A DNA stretch of 62,000 nucleotides from Symbiodinium natans (GCA_905221605.1 CAJNDS010002743.1:1-62000), one strand, 5' to 3'; counted from the first letter of the stretch, positions 1 to 12,016 are shown. Notes: generated by a model from the sequence alone, not told the origin. Made by a program: numbers and translations.

Positions 1-360
<360 letters not shown>

Positions 361-1810
361 AAGAACCCCTCCTCTTCATAAGAAAATGAAGGAATGCTTC
401 GCATTCGGGACACCCATCTGATTCATTATTATCAGAGCCCTGCTTCTTGTTGATATGAAATGTCGACCCTCCCCTCACAGCTGCATCAGGAAGACTGGGG
501 TAAAGAGAGTTCCGTTGAGTTTTTCATGAAAATGAAAAGATCGCACCCGCCATTGCAGGAAATCGAAAACCTCCCATCTGAGTGTCTGACGTGAGCTTCT
601 CCTATCTTCTCGTCACCTTAGCAGAAGAAGCAAGAGAGCTCTTCTATGCCATTCTCAAACATGAGGCTAGGGGGGGGGGACTCTGCGCGCTTAGCAACGA
701 CTCTCTTGACTTTTCTCTGGAACAAGAGATCTCTTACCTAGCAGAAGAGGCTTGTAGGAATGCCTAAAATAGAACGCATCAACATGAACAGGCGATTTCT
801 TCGTCATCTCAACCTAACCCGAACTGAGGGTAAGTTCCCCTTACGAGAAAGAAGTGCAGGGGCTCTGCAGCACCAGATGGAAGTCCTTCAAAGGAAACAC
901 GCAGATACAGCCTTCGGGCACATCCAGGGTTTAGGGTTTCGACTCTCAGACAAACGCACGCGCAGGCAAGGCTCCAGCAGTCACAACCCAAAAGACGCAC
1001 AGACACATTGGCCCATACGGAAATCACCGCAAGAATTGCCCGATCCATGGGTCCATCGAAATGACGAGGAAAGAGCAATCACCATTCGGCAGGGGGTTTG
1101 TTCAAGTTGCTTCAGAACTTAAACAGGACACAATCGCCGTTCCAGGAGCATCGCGACCGTTGAGGCTGCTACAAAGCGCACCTCCCGATGTTCACCGAAG
1201 CGGCCAAGCATGAAAACAAAATACCATTGAAGTACTCGGGATTGTTGCACCATGGCAGCCGAAAGAGCTCGCTGAGACGTAAACAGCATGGGGGCAGGGC
1301 CTGAAGAGCACAAGTAACGATGCAGACAGCATGTTTCGACGTGTTTCGAGACTTCCAGAGGGGTGGTGGGCGAGACTCCCCAGAGTGCGCAGAGTCTGGA
1401 ACCGGGTTTTCTCGAACAGACTAGCGTGGCATCATCTGCTGATACGCAAAGCAGTGCAAAGCTCCTCATGCTCCTCAGTGCAGCCTGCTGACGCTCCGCA
1501 GCCTCCGCCTGTTGCTGCTGCTGGTCGAACTGGGCGGGAGAGTGGTGGCTTCGGGCTTTGAGCCGTTGAAGACGTGCAGCGCATGTGAGATTCGAAAACG
1601 GTTTCAAGGATGTGCGTGGCTACAACTCTTTCCGGAGACTCTCCCCAATGGCGAAGTGTAATACTGAGCCCCCGGACCTGGAACCATTCAATACACCGAG
1701 TCTTAATCTGATTCTTGAGTTCGATCTAGGCACGTGGGCCCGGCCTCCGCATCCTCGCACGCGGGCTGTTCCTCTTCCACCGAAGCGAAGGCTAAATTGA
1801 GCATGACAGA
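361..1810. other. No recognisable gene
   Basis: Mixed-composition DNA with only short open frames on both strands. No protein family, RNA gene or repeat could be recognised. Short exons of an unknown gene cannot be excluded. Confidence 0.5.
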
Positions 1811-2330
1811 TGCAAGAAACATGCGATGGGAAACGACAAAGGAGATAGAGATGGGATGCACAGAGGGAGGGATAAAAGGTGATGCGAGTGAGAGGGAGAT
1901 GAAAAATGTATGAAAGGGAGAAGCGCTTTAGACGAAAGAGAGGTGAGTTAGGAAGACGATAGGGAGAGAGAGAGACAGAGACAGACAATGGGAGGCCGAC
2001 ATAAATGAAAGATGAAACAGAATTGCGTATAAATTGAGAGGATGTGAGGATGCGGAGATGGAAAGATGAGCTTGCAAAAGAGAACTACGAGAAGATGAGA
2101 GAGATAACTGGCAGATGGCGATGAGCGACGGGATGAGAGGGAGATGGGAGGAACAAATGAAAGAAGGTAAGTGGGAATTGAAAGTGAGATGAGAAAGGAA
2201 GATGATAGATGAGAGATCTTTGGAAAATGTGCGAGACATGCAAGGATAAGAGAACAAAGCCAGAGAGAGGAGATATATAGAGAGAGACAAGAACAGGAGA
2301 TTCTCAGGAAAAACTTGGCTGGGCACTGAG
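1811..2330. repeat. GA-rich purine tract
   Basis: About 500 bases with strong purine bias on the plus strand, made of degenerate GAGA, GGAGAT and AGAGAGA words. Open frames here on the minus strand are serine/leucine-rich by composition and are not credible genes. Confidence 0.75.
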
Positions 2331-2600
2331 GGATTTTCTGGGGATAGTTTTGGGGCTGGGTCCAGGGATCTTTTGAGATACTGTGGGGTTTGGGGATTGT
2401 TGGGCGCTTCAGGGTTTCAAGGGTTGAGCACTCCAGGGACACTCTACGAATACTCGGCAGAGACTCTCCGGTTGGGACACTCACTGTAAGATGCAGGAAC
2501 TCTGTGGAGAAACTCTGGGGCTGGACTCTCTGGGACACTCTGGGGTTGGGCACTCCTGCAATCCTCTGGGATTAATCTTGAGACTAAACGCTCCGGGATT
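2330..2600. repeat. Degenerate minisatellite of CTCTGGGACACT-like words
   Basis: A run of diverged short units built around CTCTGGGACAC, CTCTGGGG and GGGACACTC on the plus strand. It is too degenerate for a firm period. No coding signal is seen. Confidence 0.5.
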
Positions 2601-3924
2601 CTCTGGACATTCCTGGGCATATGGAAAATCTCATTGTAATTCTCTACTAGATGATTGAACTTGATATAACTGATACATGACATCCCAAGCGGTGATAAGG
2701 ATCGTAGGGTTTGTTCACGTCTGTGCTCAACAATCAGCTCCTTAGGACTTAGGACTCCGGGGCCTGCAGGTTTAGACTTGAAAACTGCAAGCCTATCGCT
2801 GAGGGTTTGTGTTCAGGGGTTTTGGGGGGTTGAAGCTTAATTAAGGGGTTGCTTGAGATACTATGCCCTTTCAGGAATTGTTCAGGCTTTTAGGCCTTCA
2901 AGCTTGTAGGGCTTCAGGGTATCTTTGAGGGGTCTGCGTACAAACCGCAGAAGTAGAATTGAGACTCAGACTGTGGCGGCGGCTGGCGAATCGTAATTAC
3001 AGTTCCCCGTGCCCTTGAGAGAGGGAGAGAGAATGAGAGAATGACAGAAAGAGGTAGACGAGAGAGACAACATAGAAAATGCGCGGGAGATTACAAGAGC
3101 AGAGAACAAGGAGATAGAGATGCTGAGACGCAGAGAGCGACAGAGAGGAAGCAGAGAACGAGGATGAACAGAGAGAGAGAGACAGAGAGCGACAACAAAA
3201 GCAACAAATGCGGATGGAGATGAACGATGGGGACGAGAGGGACGATGAAAGAAAGACTACAAGAGAGCGACGAGATAGGAAGATGACAGAGAGAGAGAGT
3301 GCGTATGTTTGTGGTTTGCATGCTTTTGGGGCATTGGGGTATGCAAGTGGCCTGCAAACCAATCCATGCTACTCTACGTGATGCCTTTCGGTTCGCGATT
3401 CGGACTATTCCGATCTTCACCAGTGAGGGAAACTCACTTTAGAACCGATGTCAAGCAGAGCATGACCTTGCCACCCTGGCCTATACAGGATCCAACCTCA
3501 GAACCTTCTACTCCATGAAGTTAGCCTTGAAACTTGTTGGGATTCCTTGCCGACGTGTTGGCACAGGAGCTGCGACTCTTGAGCACGTGTACTGCATGTG
3601 CGCCTCTGATACAGGTGCTGCAGTGGGCTGGGCCGGCACGGCGCTGGTCGTGTTGTTGTTGTTCTGCACCTGCAGTGAACAAGTAGGCAAAAAGGGAGGT
3701 TCCGGGAGGTTCCTAAAGAGGGCATAGAGAGAAACCTTGCCAAACGAATCCTGGCACCTTGGGGTCTCACACTTGGTGTTGGGCGTTGCGGACCAGAGAA
3801 CCCTCAGGCCCTAAACCCGAGAGTCCCTGGACGCCCTTAAAGCCCTGAAGCCCCTCAAGGCCCTCAGAGGAAGAATGGGGGGACTGAGATCATCGGCAGA
3901 AGGAAGTACAGAAGCTTCCAGGCA
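2601..3924. other. No recognisable gene; second GA-rich tract inside
   Basis: A second purine-rich stretch of GAGAGA words occupies about 3010-3300. The rest, including 3300-3900, gives only short, compositionally biased open frames on both strands. No RNA gene or known protein motif was found. Confidence 0.5.
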
Positions 3925-4532
3925 GAATTAGGTTGAGGCTTCCGGGTTTCGGGTTTGAATTCGAACATTTTCAAGACTTTGATCTCGAGCGGGATCTTAT
4001 ACCCCGAAAGGCAAAGGCGATGACTTTGACCGACGCTGGAGCCATGTAACATACACCGAATCTGAATCTAATGATCTAAACGCTTGAATTCGATCCCCTT
4101 AAGGAGCCCCGGCCGCCACGTCCTCGCACGTGGGCTGCTGGTCCTCTGCCACCACACCCGATGGCTGCACGGCCGCAAAGTGGGTTTAGGGAGTTTGGGG
4201 GTCTTGAGGTCTGGTTTGAGGGCTGATGTACTTTACAGGCGGGTCCTACCACGATAGGGCCCGACTAGTCCCTGCAGTGTGGCCCCTTGTGTGGTCTGCA
4301 GTGCCAGTGGCCAAACACTACGTCCAAGCCGTGAGCCCTAAATCTAAAACTTAACAACCTCAAGCGCCCATGCGGCCCAAGCAAGCGTGTCTTCTCTGGA
4401 TGTCTCTCTGGATGTCTCTGGGGCTTGGGTTGAGGGTATGGGGATTATGGCTTTGCGTGCGTGTGTCACATTTCAGCAGGGTTCAGCAGGGTCCATGTAG
4501 ATCGACTCTCTTGAAAGACCATCTGATGAGGA

Positions 4533-4957
4533 TTAGGGCCCAATTAGGGCGCCTTGGGGCACCTCGTACCCGGTCCCACCACTACGCCGCTGGTTGGTGG
4601 CCTCCTTTTGCTCCTCGCTGTCGGAGTGGATCACGAGCACCTCCGCATTTGGCACTTTCTTGCAACTGATTCTTTCACGCAAACGGCTTTGACCCTAGCA
4701 CCTTCCCCGAGAAGGCGCCTGGCTGGCAGGGCGCTCGGCGTTAAGCTGCGCCCGCAAAGAGCGCACTTCCTTGCAAACCTCCGCAAACTGATCAGGGACT
4801 GCGTCTACCACAGCGTATGAAAATTAAATCCTCATGAAAGAGACACAAGATTCTAGAGCTACGAAGCCTTGGACAAGTGCAACTTACATACCTTGCACAG
4901 GACCTCGCGGAGCTCCTGCTCCAGGGCCAAGACCCGCTCGTGCAGTGGGAGCACTTC
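4533..4957 (-). CDS. Coiled-coil-like protein, three exons (duplicate copy 1)
   Basis: Three minus-strand exons can be read. Exon a, 4957-4892, encodes 22 residues beginning EVLPLHERVLALEQEL, an amphipathic helix, and ends at a canonical donor (AAG then GTATGTAAG). Exon b, 4787-4702, starts after AG and encodes FAEVCKEVRSLRAQLNAE, also helical and charged. Exon c, 4658-4533, starts KVPNAEVLVIHSDSEEQKEA and ends at a TAA stop. Exons a and b join in phase; the b to c join is uncertain by a base or two. Upstream exons are not identified. The protein family is not recognised; charged heptad-like spacing suggests a coiled coil. The exons lie in the part of the duplication that is virtually identical to copy 2. 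A gene fragment carried by a duplication is an alternative to a working gene. Confidence 0.5.
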
Positions 4958-4969
4958 CTGGCCCAAACT

Positions 4970-4973
4970 TCTT

Positions 4974-5012
<39 letters not shown>

Positions 5013-5062
5013 AAAAAAAGTAAATAGACAAGACAAAAACACAACACAACACAACAAAACAC

Positions 5063-5097
<35 letters not shown>

Positions 5098-5100
5098 ACA
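4970..5100. repeat. CA and CACGAA microsatellites inside duplication copy 1
   Basis: (CA)n at about 4976-5007, an A-run, then AACAC and CACGAA repeats to 5100. The array is longer in CA units but shorter in CACGAA units than the matching array of copy 2. Confidence 0.9.
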
Positions 5101-5173
5101 CAACGAACTTCACATGGCAATTTCCAAACAGCCTGGACGATCAATGCGATCTTTTGTGTCTGCAGAGGAATTC

Positions 5174-5903
5174 GAAGGTTTCAGAGTTCGAGTCTCGAAA
5201 CAGATGAGTCGGAAGGATTGACACTTCGCGAGCTTGAAGGTTCGAAGCCTCGAGGCTTGACATTTGACGACCGTCACCCTCCAAAGCTTCTGATACCTCG
5301 AAGATTGTGAGTTAGAAAGTTTGTAATGGCGGGGGTGGAGGGGTGGGGGGGTGGTGGAATTTGAAAGTTTGGACCATGGCCGCAAGAATACGTCCGAAAG
5401 GTCGTGACTCTCTGAGCGATCGGAGAAGCAGAACTCGTAAAAAGGCCCCGAGGGGGGGCAGGGGTGAAAAAGAATGCGAAAGGCGAGATGGAAGAGCCAT
5501 CTGTTTAGGGTTTCGGGTTTAGGGTTTTTGTGGCACCCGGCTAGCCACAGCACCGCGGGGTTGGAAGGTCGGTCTTGGAGAAGTCGAGGAAAAAGGCAGG
5601 CTTAGGCTCACCCCGGGGAAAGCGCCTTTACGGCATTCAGAGGAGGAAATACTGCTGATGATGACTTAGGATTTAGGATTTAGGGTTTCGGGTATGGTTT
5701 CGGCGAAAGGATTGTAGCCCCCTGGTTGTCGGTAAAGAGCCACGGTCTTCTCACAGCGGGAGCTGTTCTTCAAAACTGTGAAAACCCTTGATTTCGCGAA
5801 AGTATTGTAGCCTTTTGGTTGTCAGGCTTCCGGTCAAGTCTTTCCTCTGCAAAAAACATGGTGGTTTACTTGCTGGAGCTCTCGCAAAGGTAACAACCGT
5901 GGG
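5174..5903. other. No gene; TTTAGGG-like tracts and a short dispersed repeat
   Basis: Telomere-like TTTAGGG words occur at about 5505-5527 and 5668-5695. A phrase built on GAAAGGATTGTAGCC and GGTTGTCGG recurs in diverged form near 5700 and 5795, and CAGGCTTCCGGTCAAGTC recurs at about 5827 and 6040. No gene is recognised. Confidence 0.5.
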
Positions 5904-6455
5904 TTAGCCGGCTACACTTGTCAGGCTTCCGATCATGTCCTCTTCGATTTGGTGCCATTCAATGTAGGATTGAGCCAGCATTTTGCAATGTTTTAACGTA
6001 GAAACCAAGTGGTTATTGAGCTTTAGCTTTCTGATTTCCAGGCTTCCGGTCAAGTCCGAGAGCAGAAGATAGGCAGCTATCAAGGGGAAAAAGTGCAGTA
6101 GGGTTAAGGGGACTCTGACAGGTTTTGGCAGCTCTTGCCTCTCCGGACGAGTTCGCGGAACCCACAGTGGCTTGTGGGAAGGGATCGCGATCATCCGACC
6201 TGATGGGCACCTGCGCGGGTCGACGCAGCAGTCGTTGTACAGATCTACCCTTATGAACTTATGAACCATGTCGGTCAACGAGTTTAGAGCTTTCTCAGTA
6301 GACTTCGCCACAGCCCACGGTGCAACATCCCTCCTGCACTGATTGCAGCCATCGTTTCTAGACACTAGAACCTGGCGAAGTGCAGAAGCCATATCCGATC
6401 CTGTCCTTTTTGCATCGTGGAGACAGCACACCGAATAAAGAATAACACCTCTCAA
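5904..6455 (-). CDS. Hypothetical uninterrupted frame of 183 codons
   Basis: This is one of the longest uninterrupted minus-strand frames that is not compositionally trivial. The translation has varied composition, with a hydrophobic run near the middle (LLHFFPLIAAYLLLSDL) followed by a helical stretch (SLEIRKLKLNNHLVSTLKH). No family is recognised. In this genome real genes are split into short exons, so a 183-codon frame would be either an intron-poor gene (possibly a retrocopy) or chance. The 3' part overlaps the dispersed CAGGCTTCCGGTCAAGTC phrase, which argues for caution. Confidence 0.25.
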   Translation of the reverse strand: MRGVILYSVCCLHDAKRTGSDMASALRQVLVSRNDGCNQCRRDVAPWAVAKSTEKALNSLTDMVHKFIRVDLYNDCCVDPRRCPSGRMIAIPSHKPLWVPRTRPERQELPKPVRVPLTLLHFFPLIAAYLLLSDLTGSLEIRKLKLNNHLVSTLKHCKMLAQSYIEWHQIEEDMIGSLTSVAG

Positions 6456-7599
6456 TCCCGACTGAAGTCTGGAAAGCTCTGAGGGGCAGGCATCGACAGT
6501 GGCCTGGCAGGAGACAACACACCAAGCACCCAGGAGAACTCCGCTCGAGCAAATAAGGAAAACACGTGTCTCAGAATGTGGTGGTTTCCGACTTTAGGGT
6601 ACCTTATCGGGGTGGGGTCCTTATAAGAAGGGACTCCTACCATTTGGGGGCCTATGTTGGGGCCCCTATTCGCAAACCCCCATGTACCAGAGATTGAACA
6701 CCAAATGCCTTCCACGACGCCAGGTATCCCGATGCCAAGTATCCGATGCAAGGAACGAGTCCAAAGACCGAGGCAAAATCACAGAGTACCTTCGGGATGA
6801 GCTGTAAAGCATGTCAGGAGTTGCCGGAGCCGGTGGCGAGTGCCTTGTCAATTGCATTGATCTGAGCAGCCCCCCCCACCCCCCCGATTGCCACATCTAG
6901 GAAGTGCTCGAAAATGCAGACAGAGTTCCAGTTCCAGCTACCTAGAGTCTGGAAGCAGCCCATTTGCAATCAACTTCTGCAGCCAACTCATTCCCTGCTC
7001 GCGCCTGTAAGATTCAAAGCCACAAAACACCCTTCGACATGTGTTTACAACCTCGATTCACTTCAATTCCCGTAACTCTTGTATCATTGGCCAACCTCGC
7101 ATATTCCGATCTTTGCATCCAGGTCTGACGCCGGGCATCATATTCCGATCTAACTCCCAAAAGATTAAAAGCAAAGCTCTGAGTCATAGGAAGCCCTCTG
7201 AGTGTCACATCCAGCTTGCAAAGAAGCCCCTTGGAAGGAAGCCTGGCAGCCTGCCAGGAAGCCCTCGCTCTACCCTTTGAGGCCACGATGCTGGCGCATG
7301 GAAGCTGATTCCACCGTCTCGGAGGCTTTGGCCTGCTGGCGTCAAAAAACCTACTCTACGCCCCGAAGCCGGACTCCTCCCACTGGGCACAGACACAGAG
7401 AGAGCGCGAGAGAGAGAGAGAGAGGCGAGCGAGAGCGAGAGAGAGAGAGAGGCACAGACTCATACACACTACCACACGTACACGTTTACTGACCCCCGTG
7501 AAGGTGAAGTGGATGACCATCCATGCTCTTACAGCTCGCACGTCGCGGCTTGCAATGACTGCTGCATTTACAGTGGCATGACAGGCTGCCGCAAATCAG
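6456..7599. other. No recognisable gene; (GA)n at 7397-7453
   Basis: Only short open frames. A GA/GAGC microsatellite lies at 7397-7453. A C/G-run foldback-like patch occurs at about 6590-6690. Nothing else can be assigned. Confidence 0.5.
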
Positions 7600-8718
7600 A
7601 GGGTTGAGGCTTGGGGTTTCGGGTTAAAATTCGAACATTTTTTCGAGACTTTCATCTCGAGCAGGATCATACCCCAAAAGCTTCAAGGCGATGACTTCGA
7701 ACAAAGCTGGAACATTGAACATGCACCGAATCTGAATCTATCTAAACGCTTGACTTCGATCCCCTCAAGGAGCCCCGGCCGCCACGTCCTCGCACGTGGG
7801 CTGCTGGTCCTCTGCCACCACACCCCGTGGCTGCGCGGCTGCAAAGTGGGTTCAGGGAGTTTGGGGGTCTTGAGGTCTGGTTTGAGGGCTGATGTACTTT
7901 ACAGGCGGGTCCTACCACGATAGGGCCCGACTAGTCCCTGCAGTGTGGCCCCTTGTGTGGTCTGCAGTGCCAGTGGCCAAACACTACGTCCAAGCCGTGA
8001 GCCCTAAATCTAAAACTTAACAACCTCAAGCGCCCATGCGGCCCAAGCAAGCGTGTCTTCTCTGGATGTCTCTCTGGATGTCTCTGGGGCTTGGGTTGAG
8101 GGTATGGGGATTATGGCTTTGCGTGCGTGTGTCACATTTCAGCAGGGTTCAGCAGGGTCCATGTAGATCGACTCTCTTGAAAGACCATCTGATGAGGATT
8201 AGGGCCCAATTAGGGCGCCTTGGGGCACCTCGTACCCGGTCCCACCACTACGCCGCTGGTTGGTGGCCTCCTTTTGCTCCTCGCTGTCGGAGTGGATCAC
8301 GAGCACCTCCGCATTTGGCACTTTCTTGCAACTGATTCTTTCACGCAAACGGCTTTGACCCTAGCACCTTCCCCGAGAAGGCGCCTGGCTGGCAGGGCGC
8401 TCGGCGTTAAGCTGCGCCCGCAAAGAGCGCACTTCCTTGCAAACCTCCGCAAACTGATCAGGGACTGCGTCTACCACAGCGTATGAAAATTAAATCCTCA
8501 TGAAAGAGACACAAGATTCTAGAGCTACGAAGCCTTGGACAAGTGCAACTTACATACCTTGCACAGGACCTCGCGGAGCTCCTGCTCCAGGGCCAAGACC
8601 CGCTCGTGCAGTGGGAGCACTTCCTGGCCCAAACTTCTTGCACACACACACACACACACAAAAAAAAAAATAAAAGTAAATAGACAAGACAAAAACACAA
8701 CACAACACAACAAAACAC

Positions 8719-8765
<47 letters not shown>

Positions 8766-8843
8766 ACACAACGAACTTCACATGGCAATTTCCAAACAGC
8801 CTGGACGATCAATGCGATCTTTTGTGTCTGCAGAGGAATTCGA
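7600..8843. repeat. Segmental duplication, copy 2
   Basis: Second copy of the 1.25 kb segment at 3925-5173. The right breakpoint follows GAATTCGAA at about 8843 and abuts the palindromic array directly, so the array or the duplication was inserted at this point. Confidence 0.93.
8199..8623 (-). CDS. Coiled-coil-like protein, three exons (duplicate copy 2)
   Basis: Exon a is 8623-8558, exon b 8453-8368 and exon c 8324-8199, each shifted 3666 bases from copy 1 and identical to it as far as I can read, including the donor GTATGTAAG and the terminal TAA. Identity of both exon and intron bases means the duplication is young or has been homogenised by gene conversion. Function is unknown. Confidence 0.5.
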
Positions 8844-9637
8844 AATGCGCGGCTCGATTTGGCCAAATTTTGCCCGGAGGCTGCCCGGCAAAATTTGGCC
8901 AAATCGAGCCGTGCATTTCTCAGCGCGTACGACGAGCAGCCCGATTTGGCCAAATTTTGCCCGCAGACTACCCGGCAAAATTTGGCCAAATCGAGACGCG
9001 CCTTTCTGGAGGCCCGAAATGATTTAAACTATCGCGGCTCGATTTGGCCAAATTTTGCCGGGCAGTCTGCGGGCAAAATTTGGCCAAATCGGGCTGCTCG
9101 TCGTACGCGATGAGAAATGCGCGGCTCGATTTGGCCAAATTTTGCCGGGCAGCCTCCGGGCAAAATTTGGCCAAATCGAGCCGCGCCTTTCTGAAGGCCC
9201 GAAATTATTTAAACTATCGCGGCTCGATTTGGCCAAATTTTGCCGGGCAGCCTCCGGGCAAAATTTGGCCAAATCGGGCTGCCCTTCGTATGCGATGAGA
9301 AATGCGCGGCTCGACTTGGCCAAATTTTGCCCGGAGGCTGCCCGGCAAAATTTGGCCAAATCGAGCCGCGCATTTCTCATCGCGTACGACGAGCAGCCCG
9401 ATTTGGCCAAATTTTGCCCGCAGACTGCCCGGCAAAATTTGGCCAAATCGAGCCGCGCCTTTCTGGAGGCCCGAAATGATTTAAACTATCGCGGCTCGAT
9501 TTGGCCAAATTTTGCCGGGCAGTCTGCGGGCAAAATTTGGCCAAATTGGGCTGCTCGTCGTACGCGATGAGAAATGCGCGGCTCGATTTGGCCAAATTTT
9601 GCCCGGCAAAATTTGGCCAAATCGGGCCCCTGCATCT
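8844..9637. repeat. Tandem array of nine palindromic hairpin units
   Basis: Nine units start at about 8858, 8942, 9042, 9128, 9226, 9317, 9399, 9499 and 9585. Each has arm TTTGGCCAAATTTTGCC, a short GC-rich loop region, then the inverted arm GGCAAAATTTGGCCAAA; the inner TTTGGCCAAA is itself palindromic. Two kinds of spacer separate them: one holding GTACGACGAGCAGCCC (in both orientations) and one holding GAAATGATTTAAACTATCG. Because the units are self-complementary, the two strands give nearly the same open frames, which are by-products and not genes. The last unit has lost most of its loop. Confidence 0.95.
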
Positions 9638-9675
9638 TCAAGCGAGACAAACGGACACCCAAAAGAAAACACTGA

Positions 9676-9848
9676 GGGTGTCCCTTTTGCTCGTTTGAAG
9701 ACACAGAAAGCGATTAAAAGGGACGCCCATTTTGGATTGGCAGCAAACCCACTGATGCTCATGATTCTCTCCCCCTACATATGGGCGATGGGACGGGTGT
9801 CCTTTTCAATCGTTTTCTGCATCTTCAAGGGAGGAAAAGGGACACCCC
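9676..9848. mobile_element. Foldback elements of the GGGTGTCC family (first copy)
   Basis: Two stem-loops: 9676-9728 (GGGTGTCCCTTTTGCTCG against CGATTAAAAGGGACGCCC) and 9795-9848 (GGGTGTCCTTTT against AAAAGGGACACCCC). Both loops contain TTCAAG or TTGAAG. They resemble very short MITEs; no clear target-site duplication was seen because they sit inside a larger repeat. Confidence 0.6.
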
Positions 9849-10451
9849 ACAAGAAGGAAAAGTAACATAAGAGATAGGGAGGGAAATTGAAGAACTCCTC
9901 ATTTTACTTAGTCATTCCCTTTCCTCTCTTCTTATCTGCTATTTTTCTTATTCGGTTCAAAAAGCAACATAAGGGAAAGGGGAATTCCTGAAGAGGAGAG
10001 AGGGAACCTATCTGTGAAGAGCAAGAATGGTTTTTTCTAATTCGAGAGGGAAAAGGGAGAGACAAGGGAGAGATGATATGTACAGCTTTGCGCCTTATTT
10101 TGTGATTCCGTCTCCTTGCTTCCTGTCTCTTCTATTCCTTGCAGCACGCTTCCAGAAACATAGCATCCTTGTTATCTCTCCTCTCTCACCTCCCTTCCCC
10201 TTCTCTTCTTCTGCTTCCTTTAACTGATAAAACACAAGAAAGGAACTCATATGATAAAGCAGTGGAAGGGTAAGCAGAGGGTGACTCCTTGCGCGTGGAC
10301 CTTTCCATAATACTCCATCATATTCCTCCTCTCGCGCCTTGTTTTGTCTCTCCCTCTTCTCCATTCATCTCTCTTCTATTCTTTTCTTTGCTCTTCCCAT
10401 TTAAAACGCAATCCATTGTATCTCTCCTCTCTCCTTCTCTCTTCCTCCAAC

Positions 10452-10684
10452 GGGTGTCCTTTTGGATCGTTTTCTGCATCTTCAAGTGAGAAAAAAGGAC
10501 ACCCAAAAGAAAACACTGAGGGTGCCCCTTTTGCTCGATTGAAAGCGATTAAAAGGGACGCCCATTTTTGGATTAGCAGCAAACCCACTGATGCTCATGA
10601 TTCTCTCCCCCTACATATGGGCGATGGAACGGGTGTCCTTTTCAATCGTTTTCTGCATCTTCAAGGGAGGAAAAGGGACACCCC
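10452..10684. mobile_element. Foldback elements of the GGGTGTCC family (second copy)
   Basis: Three stem-loops: 10452-10504, about 10519-10563, and 10631-10684. The first has arms GGGTGTCCTTTT and AAAAGGACACCC around a loop that includes GCATCTTCAAG. The middle one has lost part of its loop relative to copies 1 and 3. Confidence 0.6.
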
Positions 10685-11496
10685 ACAAGAAGGACAAGTA
10701 ACATAAGAGATAGGGAGGGAAATTGAAGAACTCCTCATTTTACTTAGTCATTCCTTTCCTCTCTTCTTATCTGCTATTTTTCTTATTCGGTTCAAAAAGC
10801 AACATAAGGGAAAGGGGAATTCCTGAAGAGGAGAGAGGGAACCTATCTGTGAAGAGCAAGAATGGTTCTTTTTCTAATTCGAAAGCGAATAGGGAGAGAC
10901 AAGGGAGAGATGATACGCCTTATTTTGTGATTCCGTCTCCTTGCTTCCTGTCTCTTCTATTCCTTGCAGCACGCTTCCAGAAACATAGCATCCTTGTTAT
11001 CTCTCCTCTTTCACTTCCCTTTCCCTTCTCTTCTTCTGCTTCCTTTTAAGTGATAAAACACAAGAAAGGAACTCATATGATAAAGCAGTGGAAGGGTAAG
11101 CAGAGGGTGACTCCTTGCGCGTGGACCTTTCCATAATACTCCATCATATTCCTCCTCTCGGCCTATCTCTTCTGTTCCTTTCCTTACCCTTCTCCTTCTC
11201 ATAGTTCTTCCTTTTTGTTTTTCTCATTTCGAAAAGACAGAGCGCCTTGTTTTGTCTCTCCCTCTTCTCCATTCATCTCTCTTCTATTCTTTTCTTTGCT
11301 CTTCCCATTGAAAAAGCAATCCATTGTATCTCCTCTCTCTCTCTCTCCTGCACGCAGAGCCCCCGCCGGAGGGAAGGCTGCCCCAAGGGGCGCGCGAAGT
11401 CCGAGGTCTGTTTGAACGGAGAACCCCGGTTTTCGAGGACTCCTAGACTAAGGCAACAGGAGTGTGGTTTCCCTTCTCCTTCTCTCTTCCTCCAAC

Positions 11497-11749
11497 GGGT
11501 GTCCTTTTGGATCGTTTTCTGCATCTTCAAGTGAGAAAAAAGGACACCCAAAAGAAAACACTGAGGGTGCCCCTTTTGCTCGATTGAAGACACAGAAAAC
11601 GATTAAAAGGGACGCCCATTTTGGATTGGCAGCAAACCCAGCTGATGCTCATGATTCTCTCTCTCCCTACATATGGGCGATGGGACGGGTGTCCTTTTCA
11701 ATCGTTTTCTGCATCTTCAAGGGAGGAAAAGGGACACCCCACAAGAAGG
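11497..11749. mobile_element. Foldback elements of the GGGTGTCC family (third copy)
   Basis: Stem-loops at 11497-11549, about 11564-11618 and 11695-11749, in the same order as in the second copy. Bases in both arms vary together with the complement largely kept, as expected if the foldback form matters. Confidence 0.6.
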
Positions 11750-12016
11750 AAAAGTAACATAAGAGATAGGGAGGGAAATTGAAGAACTCCTCATTTTACT
11801 TAGTCATTCCCTTTCCTCTCTTCTTATCTGCTATTTTTCTTATTCGCTTCAAAAAGCAACATAAGGGAAAGGGGAATTCCTGAAGAGGAGAGGAAGAGCA
11901 AGAATGTTTTTTTTTTTCAAATTTATGCCCTTTCCTTTGTATCTACCACACAAAAACACGACTCTCAGCTTCCAAATAAACCCTATTTAAGCCTTGCACC
12001 CCCCCCCCCCCCCCCC

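Larger units (their letters stand above)
3925..5173. repeat. Segmental duplication, copy 1
   Basis: About 1.25 kb that recurs at 7600-8843, offset 3666 bases over most of its length. Similarity is diverged at the left edge (about 3925-4090) and essentially perfect from about 4160 onward. The copies differ mainly in length of the internal CA and CACGAA microsatellites. Similarity ends abruptly just after GAATTCGAA at about 5174; beyond it the two copies are unrelated. The unit carries three minus-strand exons, annotated separately. Confidence 0.93.
9638..11930. repeat. Three direct copies of a 0.85-1.05 kb composite repeat
   Basis: Markers such as CCCTACATATGGGCGATGG (9773, 10608, 11669) and ACACCCAAAAGAAAACACTG (about 9656, 10500, 11546) recur in order in three copies. 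Each copy contains foldback cores with arms GGGTGTCC(C)TTTT and AAAAGGGACACCC, annotated separately, then a pyrimidine-rich stretch. The third copy carries a unique insert at about 11350-11465 that the second lacks. No coding capacity is credible. Confidence 0.9.

Noticed and set aside
4370-4669. 99-codon plus-strand frame identical to one at 8036-8335
   Set aside because: Identity comes from the segmental duplication; the opposite strand has the exons with splice sites and coiled-coil pattern.
8860-9600. Many 60-190 codon frames on both strands
   Set aside because: They are translations of the self-complementary hairpin array and give the same peptides on both strands.
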